Assembly (NCBI GenBank): GCA_024362935.1
Contig: JANCRA010000033.1
Coordinates: 8,141,001 to 8,205,000 of the forward strand
Origin: Setophaga petechia
Lineage: Eukaryota; Chordata; Aves; Passeriformes; Parulidae
Length of the DNA stretch: 64,000 nucleotides
Reading direction: 5' to 3'
Positions 1-10,560 of the stretch are shown here, piece by piece. How positions within the stretch are numbered: the first letter of the stretch is position 1; each line of letters begins with the position of its first letter. A model generated the notes under the pieces. It searched no databases, was not told the origin of the DNA, and worked only from the letters and a program-made list of their open reading frames with translations. Made by a program: the position numbers and the translations under genes.

Positions 1-1227
1 TTGCTCACTGATCATTAAATCAGCGTTGCTGAGGGGGCAGGATGGGATCAGCATTCCTCCTCTTTCTGCTCATTGTTCTTATCTCTGGACAAGTTGATAA
101 GGGGAAAAATCAAGGCAGGACATGAGTAATTACAAGGTCCAAGAGAGCTCCCTTGCCAGGGCTGGGCCAGATCTGCTCTGCAGGGAAAGGGACACTGGCT
201 GAGGGAAAAATGCATTTTTCTCCTTACAAATCGTGCTGGCTCATTCCAGCAAGATTCCCATGGAAACTCCAGGGCCATCCAGCACTGTTCGTTAAGGGAA
301 ATGTGGTTTCAGGTTTGCTTTGGGCTCCTGTCCTGCCATCCAAGCTCTGTACAGGACAGGGACAATAAATGCAGTAAATCCTGTGCTCCACTAGCTCAGG
401 CATGGAAAACCATCCAAGCTGCATTTTCCATGGAATGGGAACTGAATTCCCTCCTGAAGGACTGGCTGGATGCAGAACTGAAAGAGCTGATAGCAGAAAT
501 ATCACCTGCAAAAACCCTGCTAGGTTCAAACATTGCTTCCCAGAATCCTGAAAACACTTGAATTATTTTTCAAATTAGCATATATTTATTGACTTGCCTT
601 TTATTTATTTTTTTTCAGTAAGTTTTAGCAAGATAAAGAGAATATTTCACTGGTTCTGGCATGGTTGGGTCTCCTGCCAGAATTTGTTGGTTGGTTAATT
701 TTTATACAGAAGGGGAAAAACAAAGGAAGGAAAAAAGAAAGAAAAAAGAAAAGAAGGAGAGGGAAAAAAAGTCTCGCAGATATTTTCTGACTCATTTTGT
801 TTCTGTATCAGGGTGGTTGTAAAAATGCTGTTGGATGTGGAGATTAACACCAGTCACCAAGCAACTAAGGTGGGGAAAAGGGATGAGTGTCAGCAGGAAA
901 ACAAGGATATGAGTAAAGCAAAGGCAGGGTTCTGGCTGTTCCAGGAAAAAAAAAAAATCACTTCAAAACAAACTCCAAAACAAACAATATTTTTCACTTA
1001 GAAAATCCAAAACAACGCATCAGCATTCGAGCAATTCCTGCCATGGACTGCTTGCCTCTCACCCAGCACATCTTCCAGCAGGAAATATCTGAGCTGCACA
1101 AATCCCAGGCATCCAAGAATCTTTGTTTTCCTCTGAAATGCGAGGCCAATCACTTATCTCTTATTAACAAGTTCATCTTTTGTTTCCCCAAGGTGCCTTT
1201 TTTATTTTTCCTTTTTTATTTTTTTCC
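1..1227. other. Intergenic stretch, no gene seen
   Basis: Unique-looking sequence of mixed composition. Open frames here are short, mostly under 110 codons, and have no recognisable domain or splice context. A purine-rich run of A and G lies near 710-775. I see no RNA gene or mobile element. Confidence 0.6.
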
Positions 1228-1228
1228 C

Positions 1229-1243
1229 GTGTGTGTGTGTGTG
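1229..1243. repeat. Short (GT)n microsatellite
   Basis: About seven GT dinucleotides directly after a T-rich run. It is a simple repeat with no other function visible. Confidence 0.8.
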
Positions 1244-1661
1244 CAAAATTGTTTGGAACACAAAGAAAGAAGCTTCCCCTCCCGTTGTTTTGCTGCCTTT
1301 GCAGGCATTTCTTTGCAGGGAGACAAAGCTGGTTTTCCTCTGTGCTGGTGCCCAAACGTCCCCACATTCCCGTGAATGGAGGCTGCTAAAGACAGGCTGC
1401 TCTGTTTGCAACTTGTTATGACAAAAATAGCAAAAAAAAAAAAGGGAAAAAAAAAATAAAAGGAGGCAGCTTGTCAAATTAGGAATTACATGAGGTCAGC
1501 AAATTTGGGAACAACCGCAAGGGGAGGAGGGAGAAGGAGAGAGACCTAATTAGGGCTGGGGGAGGAGGAGGAAGGGTGGCCCCTCTGCGAGCCCAGCGCT
1601 GCTTTTGATCTCCGAGGGGCGCTGGGACCAGGCTGCTGTGACTCTGCTGGCCACGGTGGCC

Positions 1662-2021
1662 CTAAATGTGCCTAAAAACTAAAAAATGTGCCTAAAAACT
1701 AAAAAATGTGCCTAAAAACTAAAAAAAAGTGCCTAAAAACTAAAAAATGTATATAAATACTAAAAAATGTGCCTAAAAACCTAAAAATGTGCCTAAATAC
1801 TAAAAAATGTGCCTAAAAACTAAAAAATGTGCCTAAAACCTAAAAAAATGTATATAAATACTAAAAAATGTTCCTAAACACCTAAAAATGTGCCTAAAAC
1901 CTAAAAAATGTGCCTAAAAACTAAAAAAATGTATATAAATACTAAAAAATGTGCCTAAAAACTTAAAAATGTACCTAAAAACTAAAAAATGTGCCTAAAT
2001 ACTAAAAAATGTACCTAAAAC
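1662..2021. repeat. 20-bp AT-rich minisatellite
   Basis: About 18 tandem copies of a unit close to GTGCCTAAAAACTAAAAAAT. Some copies carry a variant in which GTGCC is replaced by GTATAT and AAAAC by AAATAC. This variant recurs near 1749, 1851 and 1931, roughly every 80-100 bp, so the array has a higher-order pattern. The array ends 60 bp before the next, unrelated minisatellite. Confidence 0.9.
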
Positions 2022-2079
2022 CAGCATCCTGCTGGCCACTGCTGCTCCTGAGCTCTCTGAGCTGGTTTGGCCACAAACT

Positions 2080-2778
2080 CTGCTCCCCCTGGTGCCTTTT
2101 GGGGTTTTCCCAAAAAAGCCCATCCCTGTGACCTTGTGCCAGAGCCAGGGCCCCACTCCCTGTTCCCCCTGGTGCCTTTTGGGGTTTTCCTGCAGTGCCC
2201 ACCCCAAGGTGACCATGGGCAGGAGGCCAGGGCCCCAATCCCTGTTCCCCCTGGTGCCTTTTGGGGTTTTCCCAAAAAAACCCATCCCTGTGACCTTGTG
2301 CCAGAGCCAGGGCCCCAAACCCTGTTCCCCCTTGAGCGTTTTGGGGTTTTCCTGCAGTGCCCACCCCAACGTGACCATGTGCAGGAGGCCAGGGCCCCAA
2401 TCCCTGTTCCTCCTGGTGATTTTGGGGTTTTCCTGCAGTGCCCATCCCAACGTGACCATGTGCAGGAGGCCAGGGCCCCAGTCCCTGTTCCCCCTTGAGC
2501 ATTTTGGGGTTTTCCTGCAGTGCCCATCCCAACGTGACCATGGGCAGAAGGCCAGGGCCCCAGTCCCTGTTCCTCCTGGTGCCTTTTGGGGTTTTCCTTT
2601 AGTGCTCATCCCAGAGTGACTTTGTGCAGGAGGCCAGAGCCCCAAACCCTGTTCCCCCTTGAGCCTTTTGGGGTTTTCCTTTAGTGTCCACCCCAGAGTG
2701 ACCTTGTGCAGGAGGCCAGGGCCCCACTCCCTGTTCCCCCTGGTGATTTTGGGGTTTTCCTGCAGTGCCCACCCCTGT
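2080..2778. repeat. 78-bp GC-rich minisatellite, about nine copies
   Basis: Each unit contains CTGTTCCCCCTGGTGCC, then TTTTGGGGTTTTCC, then a variable middle and a CAGGGCCCC segment. Two alternating middle types are visible: one with CCCAAAAAAGCCCATCCC and one with TGCAGTGCCCACCCC. Because the unit is a multiple of 3, long frames run through both strands (for example about 264 codons on the minus strand). These are repeat artefacts and not genes. Confidence 0.92.
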
Positions 2779-2784
2779 GGCACC

Positions 2785-3725
2785 CACATATATGCACATA
2801 TATATATGTATTTATGTGCATTTATTTATTTATTTATTTATATTTATATATCGATATAAAAATATATTTTTACATTGATAATATATTTATAATATATTTA
2901 TATATAAAAAATATATAATAGATGAATATATAAAGACAATTTATGAAAATTTTATAGATATTTATATAGATATATTTATATAGATTTATATATTATATAT
3001 CTATATAAAATATATTTTTACATTTATAACATATTTAAATATATTTTTATATAAAAATATATAATAGATACATATATAAAGATAAATTATAAAAATGATA
3101 TAGATATTTATATAGATATATTTATATAGATTTATATATTGTATATCTATATAAAATATATTTTTACATTGATAATATATTTATAATATATTTTTATATA
3201 AAATATATAATGGATAAATATATAAAGATAAATTATAAAAATGATATAGATATTTATATAGATATATTTATATAGATTTATATATTGTATATCTATATAA
3301 ATTATATTTTTTCATTTATAACATATTTATAATATATTTTTATATAAAAATATATAATAGATAAATAGATAAAGATAAATTATGAAAAAATTATAGATAT
3401 TTATATAGATATATTTATATACTATATATCTATATGAAAATATATTTTTACATCTATAATATATTTATAATATATTTATATAGAAAATATAGAGTAGATA
3501 AATATATAAAGATAAATTATGAAAATTTTATAGATATTTATATAGATATATTTATATAGATTTATATATTATATCAAAATATATAAATATAAATATATTT
3601 TTAGTTCAATTTTTTAGTTATAATATCTATTCGTTCTTATATTCCTTAAATATAAAAATATATTCGTTTAATAATAATTAATATAAATATATCAGATTTT
3701 ATAGTCTTTAAAAATTAAAAAAATA
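2785..3725. repeat. AT-rich tandem array, unit about 145 bp
   Basis: Nearly pure A/T sequence dominated by TATATAGATATTTATATAGA-like words. A landmark (AGATAAATTATGAAAA or close variants) recurs near 2934, 3081, 3227, 3371 and 3510, giving a unit of about 145 bp. The sequence is rich in self-complementary TATATA and ATATAT words and could form cruciforms. It abuts the GC-rich 78-bp array, so base composition changes abruptly near 2780. Confidence 0.85.
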
Positions 3726-3733
3726 AATATATG

Positions 3734-3836
3734 TATAGTTTTCTGCAGGTGTTATAGGGAAGTTAAAATTAAAAAAAAAATAGATATATATATATATAGT
3801 TTTCTGCAGGTGTTATAGGGAAGTTAAAATTAAAAG
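3734..3836. repeat. Two-copy direct repeat, period 61 bp
   Basis: A segment beginning TATAGTTTTCTGCAGG and ending GAAGTTAAAATTAAAA occurs twice, near 3734 and 3795. The copies are separated by an A/T-rich linker. It marks the edge of the AT-rich array and is probably a recent local duplication. Confidence 0.85.
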
Positions 3837-4006
3837 TAAGATTTCCCCGCAGCCCAAGAGCTTTGAAACAAATGAATAATTGTATTTTCCAAGAGCATTT
3901 TGATTCGTGGGCCAGCTGGGGGTGAGGGTGAGGAGGGTCCTGCCCTGTGAGCACTCGGCAGTGGCACTCCCAGTGTCAGGCTGCTGCAGCACAATGAGCC
4001 ATAAGG

Positions 4007-4160
4007 CCGGAGCTCGCTGAGCCTGTGCCCGGCTCGCAGGGCTGCACACAGGGCAGGGCTGTTCCTGCTGCTGCCTTTGCTCCCGGAGCTCGCTGAGCCT
4101 GTGCCCGGCTGGCAGGGCTGCACACAGGGCAGGGCTGTTCCTGCTGCTGCCTTTGCTCAC
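4007..4160. repeat. Two-copy tandem duplication, period 76 bp
   Basis: Two nearly identical copies start at CCGGAGCTCGCTGAGCC (4007 and 4083) and run to CTGCTGCTGCCTTTGCTC. They differ at single positions such as CTCGCAGG versus CTGGCAGG. Open minus-strand frames across this block are repeat artefacts. Confidence 0.85.
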
Positions 4161-4164
4161 GTGC

Positions 4165-6200
4165 AGATGCAGAATCCAAACCAGCAGCTCCCAGTTCACC
4201 ATTGATTCCAATCAAATTCAACCAGCTAATTGTTCCCGAGCCTTTGCCCCGCACTATTCATTATTGGGGACGTACAATCGGTCCCCAGGGACCCAGCCTG
4301 GATGACAGGGCTCTTTTTTGGGCCTGGATAATTAGAGTGTGAAAGTATAATCAACAGTAAATACCAAATTTTCCTTATAGACACAAGCAGCCTCCTCCCA
4401 TCCTGGTATCTGTGCTAACAGTCCCTCAGTCATGGCACAGGCAGCCCTGGGATGGGGCACAGGGCTGAGAAGGGAGGAAAAAGAGCTTTGGAAATGTCTG
4501 TGAATCCTTCCTTGTGCTCTGGCTGATCCTCGTGCAGCACCCAGGGACAGGGAGGTGACACATCCCAGGGCAGGAGTCACCTGCAATAAATAAATGTGGC
4601 ATCTCTGAGGTGGCACACCTGGAAATGGCACCTTGCCAGCCACATTTCCAATCCTGCAGCTCCAATCTGTCCCAGCTTTGCATTGTCTGACTGGGGAGTT
4701 AAAAGTCCAACATTCTGATTTGTTAATTTTTAACCTGGGCTTGGAAAAATGTTCTGATTTTTTTTTTTTTAATGGGGATGTAAAATTAGCAAATCCACCC
4801 CCCTTCCTGGTTTCTACACTGCAATATAAAAACACCCAGTTAGCCCCACTAGAACCATGCAGTAAGAACTGAACTAGATAACCTATTTGGGCTTAATCCA
4901 GCCTGAACAAAGGCAGCAGTTCAAGTTGAAACTGAAAGCCAATATTTAATATCTGAGCTGGTAAAGGCAGCGTTTGGTGGAACTTTAACAGAATCGACAA
5001 AGTTTAACAATTGGAGGGGGGGGAAGTTGTGAATTTTAACCTTCTGGTTATTGCAAACAGAAAGGAAACTTTCTCAAACAGCAGCTGAGGAAGCTAACAA
5101 ATGAAATTGCATGAATGTGGCTCATCTGGGAAGGAGGAAGTCCTGCTCACATACATATGTTTTATGCAGCAGAACTGTTTACTTTATTTGTAAACCCTTC
5201 CAAACACTGTCCAAAGTTCAGCCTTTGTTCAAGGTAAGGATGTAATTGCACTGCCCTGAGATGCAAGAGAAGCAATAAAGTTAGGATTCACCAGGGGAAG
5301 ACAATTTGGAATTAAGAAAAAGCAATTTAAACAATCTTAATGCCTCTCCTCCCTCCCCTCCTGCTTAATGACTCTCATCCCCTTCAGAAATCTTTGAAGG
5401 AAGCCAAAAAGCACGAGCAGTGTGTTTAAAGGTTGTGTGTGTGTGCTCTGCTCCTCGCTGAGTGTGCCCTGGACAATCCCACCAGGACACTCCTGGTTTG
5501 CATTTCCACCCAAGTTTCATTTTTAGGGAAGACACAGCAATGCCCAGGCTTTATAGACAACCTCTGAGATGTGTTTAATTCTGGTAATTAGGCTCTTGTT
5601 GGGACTTTCAACAGCAAAGCCTCTCTGTGGAAGTTCAATGGAGATTTATTTTCAAGCACAGAGCGTACTTAGAGAGAAATAAAATTAGGGAAATAGGAAG
5701 GCATATTGAATATAGGCACTCCTTCTGCAAAGATAAATGATTTAGTAATGAATAGATTCTTCAGGCCATAAAAAATCCATTTATTTTCTTTTGAATTTCA
5801 ACCAGAGGTCTTGCACTTTCCCACTCAGTTATAATCAGTTAAAATGAGAACACAGAGAATGAAACCAGTGCACAGGCAGGGAAGGCAACAACCACAATGT
5901 ATAATAATAAATAGAAGTTAAATTAACCAGCATCTCAAAAGAGGCAGCATTTGCACAGAAAGGTGCTGGTTTGTAACCATCCAAAGGGGGAGGAAGATGA
6001 GATCTAAAACACACAACCCTTACAAATTACCAGCCTGGCAACAACGAGCTGCCAGATTTGAGGCAACTCGTTAAAATGGAGGATCCACTCAAATTCATCT
6101 GTAAATGAACCAGGAATGTGATTAGTGGGGTAACTGCAGGGGCTGCTCCACACTAAATCTGCCTTATCAGGGAGCCTGACCCTGCAGCAGAGCAGGAGCT
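4165..6200. other. Intergenic unique sequence, no gene seen
   Basis: Moderately AT-rich non-repetitive sequence. A short GT run occurs near 5437-5446. The minus-strand frame at 4332-4835 (167 codons) has no recognisable domain, and no splice-linked exon partners were found. Parts of 5,000-6,000 look like non-coding conserved-element sequence, but this cannot be tested without alignment. Confidence 0.5.
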
Positions 6201-6210
6201 GCAGCGCTGC

Positions 6211-6815
6211 CTCTGCTCCCCTGGGTGCTGCTGGGCTTCATCCTCCATAGGCTTCATCCTCCATGGACTTCATCCTCCATGGACTTCATCCTCCATGGGC
6301 TTCATCCTCCATGGATTTCATCCTCCCATGGCCTTCATCTTCTCATGGGCTTCATCCTCCATGGGCTTCATCCTCCCGTGGGCTTCATCTCTGCTCCCCT
6401 GGGTGCTGCTGGGCTTCATCCTCCATGGGCTTCATCCTCCTATGGGCTTCATCCTCCCATGGCCTTCATCTTCCTATGGGCTTCATCCTCTCATGGGCTT
6501 CATCTTCTCATGGGCTCCATCCTCCATGGGCTTCATCCTCCCGTGGGCTTCATTCTCCATGGGCTTCATCCTCTCCTGGGCTTCATCCTCCCATGGGCTC
6601 CATCCTCTCAAGGGCTTCATTCTCCCATGGGCTTCATCCTCCCATGGGTTTCATCCTCTCATGGGCTTCATCCTCCATGGCCTTCATCCTCTCATGGGCT
6701 TCATCCTCTCATGGCCTTCATCCTCTCATGGCCTTCATCCTCTCATGGGCTCCATCCTCCCGTGGGCTTCATCTCTGCCCCCCTGGGTGCTGCTGGGCTT
6801 TATCCTCTCGGGGAG
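6211..6815. repeat. 17-20-bp minisatellite with nested longer repeat
   Basis: About 30 copies of a unit close to TTCATCCTCCCATGGGC. Variants include CCGTGGGC, CTCATGGCC and CCATGGAC. A longer landmark, CTCCCCTGGGTGCTGCTGGG or a close variant, occurs near 6215, 6393 and 6778, so short units are embedded in a higher-order repeat. Open frames of up to 281 codons on the plus strand are caused by this array. Confidence 0.92.
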
Positions 6816-7554
6816 CAGAGGGCTGGCACAGCCCTGAGGGGCAGCACAGGCTGCCCTGGCCTCGTGCCACCCTTCATCCCTCATTTCCAGAGGGGATGGG
6901 CACACCAGAGGGGCAGGAGGGGCAGCTTGGCCAGGCTAACATCAGAGGATGAGCTCAAAGCAAATCCTTGGGCAGCTCTGTTGGGACAGTTCTCTGACCT
7001 AAAAGCCAAATTCATCCTGGGCAAGCAAAATGGGCTTTTAGGGCTGAACCTGGCTGTGTGGCTGGGCTGAAAATGTGCTCAGCTGCTGCTGCAGCAGCAT
7101 TTCCCCTTCCCCCTTTCATCTCTGTGGTTCTCAGGCTCGGCTTGAACAAGACATCTCTATTTTTTCTGTTTAAATATAAACTGGAAGCAGATCTGGTGGT
7201 GCTACTGTTGAGTCCATGGGGACCTGTGCTATAGGAAAGGTCCCACGGAGGTCAGCAGAGCCATTTGCATGATTTACTGAAACAAGGCAGGTTGGAGAAA
7301 CACTGAATTTTTATCTCACCTGTAGCCTTCATATCTGGGTGTTATTACCATGGTGAAAGGAGCTGGGTGATTCCAGAGCAGGGAGCTGGGAGCAGCTCTG
7401 CAGCAGCTCCATCCCCAACTCTGCACAGTTACCCTTAGATTATTACCCTTGTATTATTGCCCTTCTCTGAACAGGTAAAATGCAGCTGTGCCCAGGCCCT
7501 GTCACAGCTCAGCTCCTCCGTCTGCTCCCTGTGCTGGATTTGCATTATTTCCAT
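6816..7554. other. Intergenic unique sequence, no gene seen
   Basis: Mixed composition with a small CTGCTGCTGCAGCAGCA palindromic word near 7081. I see no exon, RNA gene or mobile element here. Confidence 0.5.
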
Positions 7555-7762
7555 TATTGGGAAGGAATCCCTCCCTGGCAGGGTGGGCAGGGACTGGGAT
7601 GGAATTCCCAGAGCAGCTGGGGCTGTTCTGGATCCCTGGCAGTGCCCAAGGCCAGGCTGGAGCCCCCTGGGACAGTGGGAGGTGTCCCTGCCATGGCAGG
7701 GTGGCCCTGGAGGGACTTTAAGGTCCCTCCCAACCCAAACCACCCTGGGATTCTGTGAATTG
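7555..7762 (+). mobile_element. CR1 LINE 3'-end fragment
   Basis: The segment contains GGATCCCTGGCAGTGCCCAA, then GGGACAGTGGGAGGTGTCCC, CCATGGCAGGGTGGC and TTTAAGGTCCCTCCCAACCC, ending in AAACCACCCTGGGATTCTGTGA. This order and the ACCCAAACCA..GATTCTGTGA tail match what I know of the 3' UTR and end of avian CR1 elements. It is 5'-truncated, as most CR1 copies are, and has no coding capacity. It cannot move by itself. The subfamily cannot be assigned by eye. Confidence 0.85.
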
Positions 7763-8216
7763 AGGCAGACAGAACTGGGATTTGATCATCCAAGTATTGT
7801 CTAACATGGAAGTTGTGAACTGTCCTGGGATGTTTTGAAAGGCTGCAGGATTCAGCATTTCTGCCTGAGCAGATTAACAACTGGGAAAGTTGCACCAACT
7901 TCCCTGGGCCAGCAGTGCATCCCTCTGTTCTACAATAACCCACACAGTTCAGAGGTTAGGACAGAGACAGAAGGGAGCAGCAATTGGGCTGAATAAAGGC
8001 TCAGTAAAACCTGAGTGCAGTTTCATGGCAGTGCTGCTCCCTCTTTCCCTGAGCTGCTCCTGGGGCTGTGGCCCTGCCCAGGCACATCTGGGAGCCCAGG
8101 GCAGCTGTGCTGGGACACACAGCCAGCCCAAAGCATCTCAGGGGCTGATCCTTGCTTATTGTTATCTAGAATTTAACCCATGGAATTTCTGCATATATCC
8201 TGAAGCAGGATTTATG

Positions 8217-8270
8217 AAGGAATTTTAATCTAACAGTTAAAAATCAAAAAGGAATTTTAATCTAACAGTT
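8217..8270. repeat. Two-copy 22-bp direct repeat
   Basis: AAGGAATTTTAATCTAACAG occurs at 8217 and again at 8249, a period of 32 bp, with an A-rich spacer. It is a small local duplication. Confidence 0.85.
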
Positions 8271-9518
8271 TACATGTTTCAAGGCAAGGGCTTTTTTTTT
8301 GGTTGCCCACTGGAGCTGCTCAGTCCAGGACTGTAAATCTGAGTGACCTGCTAAGGACTGAAACTGCAGCAGGCAGCAGGAATGGTGCAAACAGAAGGTC
8401 CTGTTCTGACTCAGTCACTTACCAACTTGTGCTACATTTTTATTGCGGGTCAAAAGTCGACAGAGTATGCAAATGTGAAGAAAAAAAGTTCTTGTTTTGG
8501 AAAAAAATACACCATTTTAGTATTTATAATTACACACTAAGGGCCTTTTATGCTCAGCCTCATTTATCTTGGATTTTTTGCATAATTTGAACTGTAAGTG
8601 GTGATATATGTAGAGCTCATTTATTCAAATGATACAGGGTTAGTGTTTTCCCTCTCCTGAATGTGGTGTGCATTTTGGGAGAAGTGCCAGAAGCAAGGAG
8701 GCAGGAGGAGGAGCAGAAAGACACTGCAAAAAGACCACAGAGGCACTTGTTCCACTTTTTAAATGGCTCCCAAGCCCTCATGACAAATTAGATGTGTGAG
8801 TTAAATCCTCTTGCCCTTGTGAGACAAAAATATCCCCTGCAGATCCCAATAAATCCACCTGGCACCTGCACTATCACTCATGCCATGGCAGGTGCACAGA
8901 AATTGCTGCTCTCTCCTGTCACTGACAGCAGGGGCATTTCTGCAGCCTCAGCCACCAAATGTCCCCTTTGCTCTGGGATCCTCCCAAGTGCCACCTGCCA
9001 CAGGTGCTGGCCCCAGAGTGCCTCACCTGGGGTGGGGTTTGTGCACACCAGCTCTTCCCCAGCTCTCAGGGTGTGTGTGACTCCTGGCCCAGCCTTGTGT
9101 GCCCATTTCCTCCTGCACTTCCAGGTCCTGAACCCAGCTGGGTCTCAGGCTCATCCTTGGGAAATGATAATTTAACGTGCCCTGCTCCAGGGAAGGGCTG
9201 TGATTAGCAGGATTTATTTTTTCCTTTCTAAGGATGCACTTGTTATGGAAAGAACAGAAGTTGAATTTCCACTCCATAGGAAACAAAGCTGCAGTGTTCC
9301 TTTGTAAGGAGATGGCCTCCAGGAACGAGGAATAGGGGGGGGAAAAACAAAAAAAAAGAGCAGCCATCCACATTTGATGACATCAAATGCTAAGTTGTAA
9401 TTTTTTAACAGCCCCTGCTATGCTTATTCCATCTCCATGATGGGCCATGGTGCTTCCCCAAGGGAATCCATGGAAAACTCCCATTGGAAAGAGGCTGGGA
9501 GCTGCTGGGGAGCCTCCA
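8271..9518. other. Intergenic unique sequence, no gene seen
   Basis: Open frames up to 127 codons (8792-9175, plus) show no domain or splice context. The composition is GC-rich near 8,900-9,160 and AT-rich elsewhere. No mobile element was recognised. Confidence 0.5.
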
Positions 9519-10113
9519 TACAGACACACAGACATACAGAGACAGACACACAGAGACACAGAGACACACAGAGACAGACACACAGACACACAGAGATGCA
9601 CACAGACACACAGATATACACAGACACACGGACACACACAGACACACACACAGACAGACACACAGAGACACAGACACACGGAGGACACACAGACACACAG
9701 ATATACACAGACACACACACATTCACACACACACAAAGAACACACAGACACACACACGGACACGCAGACACACACAGGCACACACAGACACATGGACACA
9801 GACACACACACAGGGATACACAGACACACACACATGGACACGCACGCACAGACACACACAGAGACACAGACACACACACAGAGACACAGACACACACACA
9901 GAGACACAGACACACACACACACAGAGATACACACACAGACACACCCACACTCACACACACAGACACACACACGGACACGCAGACACACACAGACACATG
10001 GACACGGACACACACACATGGATACACAGACACACACGGACACACATGCACAGACACACACACACACAGACACACCCACACCCACACCCACACACAGACA
10101 CACACAGACACAG

Positions 10114-10144
<31 letters not shown>

Positions 10145-10239
10145 CACAGACACACACACACACACACGCACACACACACACTCACACACACACACACACC
10201 CACCCACACACACATACACACACACACATACACACATAC

Positions 10240-10274
<35 letters not shown>

Positions 10275-10375
10275 GACACACATACACACACACACACAGA
10301 CACACACACACACACACACACAGATACACACAGACACACACACATACACACACACACACCCTCACACCCACACTC
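9519..10375. repeat. Long compound (CA)n/(CAGA) microsatellite
   Basis: About 855 bp of alternating purine-pyrimidine sequence, mainly ACACAC interrupted by GACACACAGA words. The left half is richer in CAGACA and the right half approaches pure (CA)n with CACATACA variants. Every frame on both strands is open for long distances (up to about 395 codons) purely because of the repeat. Long CA tracts of this kind can adopt Z-DNA and are hypermutable. Confidence 0.95.
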
Positions 10376-10560
10376 AGGGCTGTGTTTGGCGGCTCCGTGT
10401 CCAGCCCCCGGCCGGCCCTGCTGCCACATGTCGCCCTGGAGCCGCCGCGATCCCCGCGCTCGCACAGCTGCGGCGCTGGATGCTCCGGGGCTGACTCACT
10501 GCAGCGGCACAGGCACAGCCGCGTGGAGGAGGGGCGCTGCAGAATGGCTCTTTCAGGAAT
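10376..10560. promoter_or_regulatory. Small CpG-rich patch
   Basis: Directly after the CA array, this segment has many CpG dinucleotides (GGCGGCTCCGTG, GCCGCCGCGATCCCCGCGC, CTGCGGCGCTGG) in an otherwise CpG-poor neighbourhood. It contains GCTGACTCA, which fits an AP-1/MAF half-type site, near 10491. No associated exon was found. It could be an orphan CpG island or an enhancer. Confidence 0.35.

Noticed and set aside
1995..2789. Minus-strand 264-codon repeat protein
   Set aside because: The 78-bp unit is divisible by 3 and keeps several frames open on both strands; no gene evidence.
6225..7070. 281-codon plus-strand frame rich in GLHPPWASSS
   Set aside because: Minisatellite artefact; overlapping frames of the same array are equally open.
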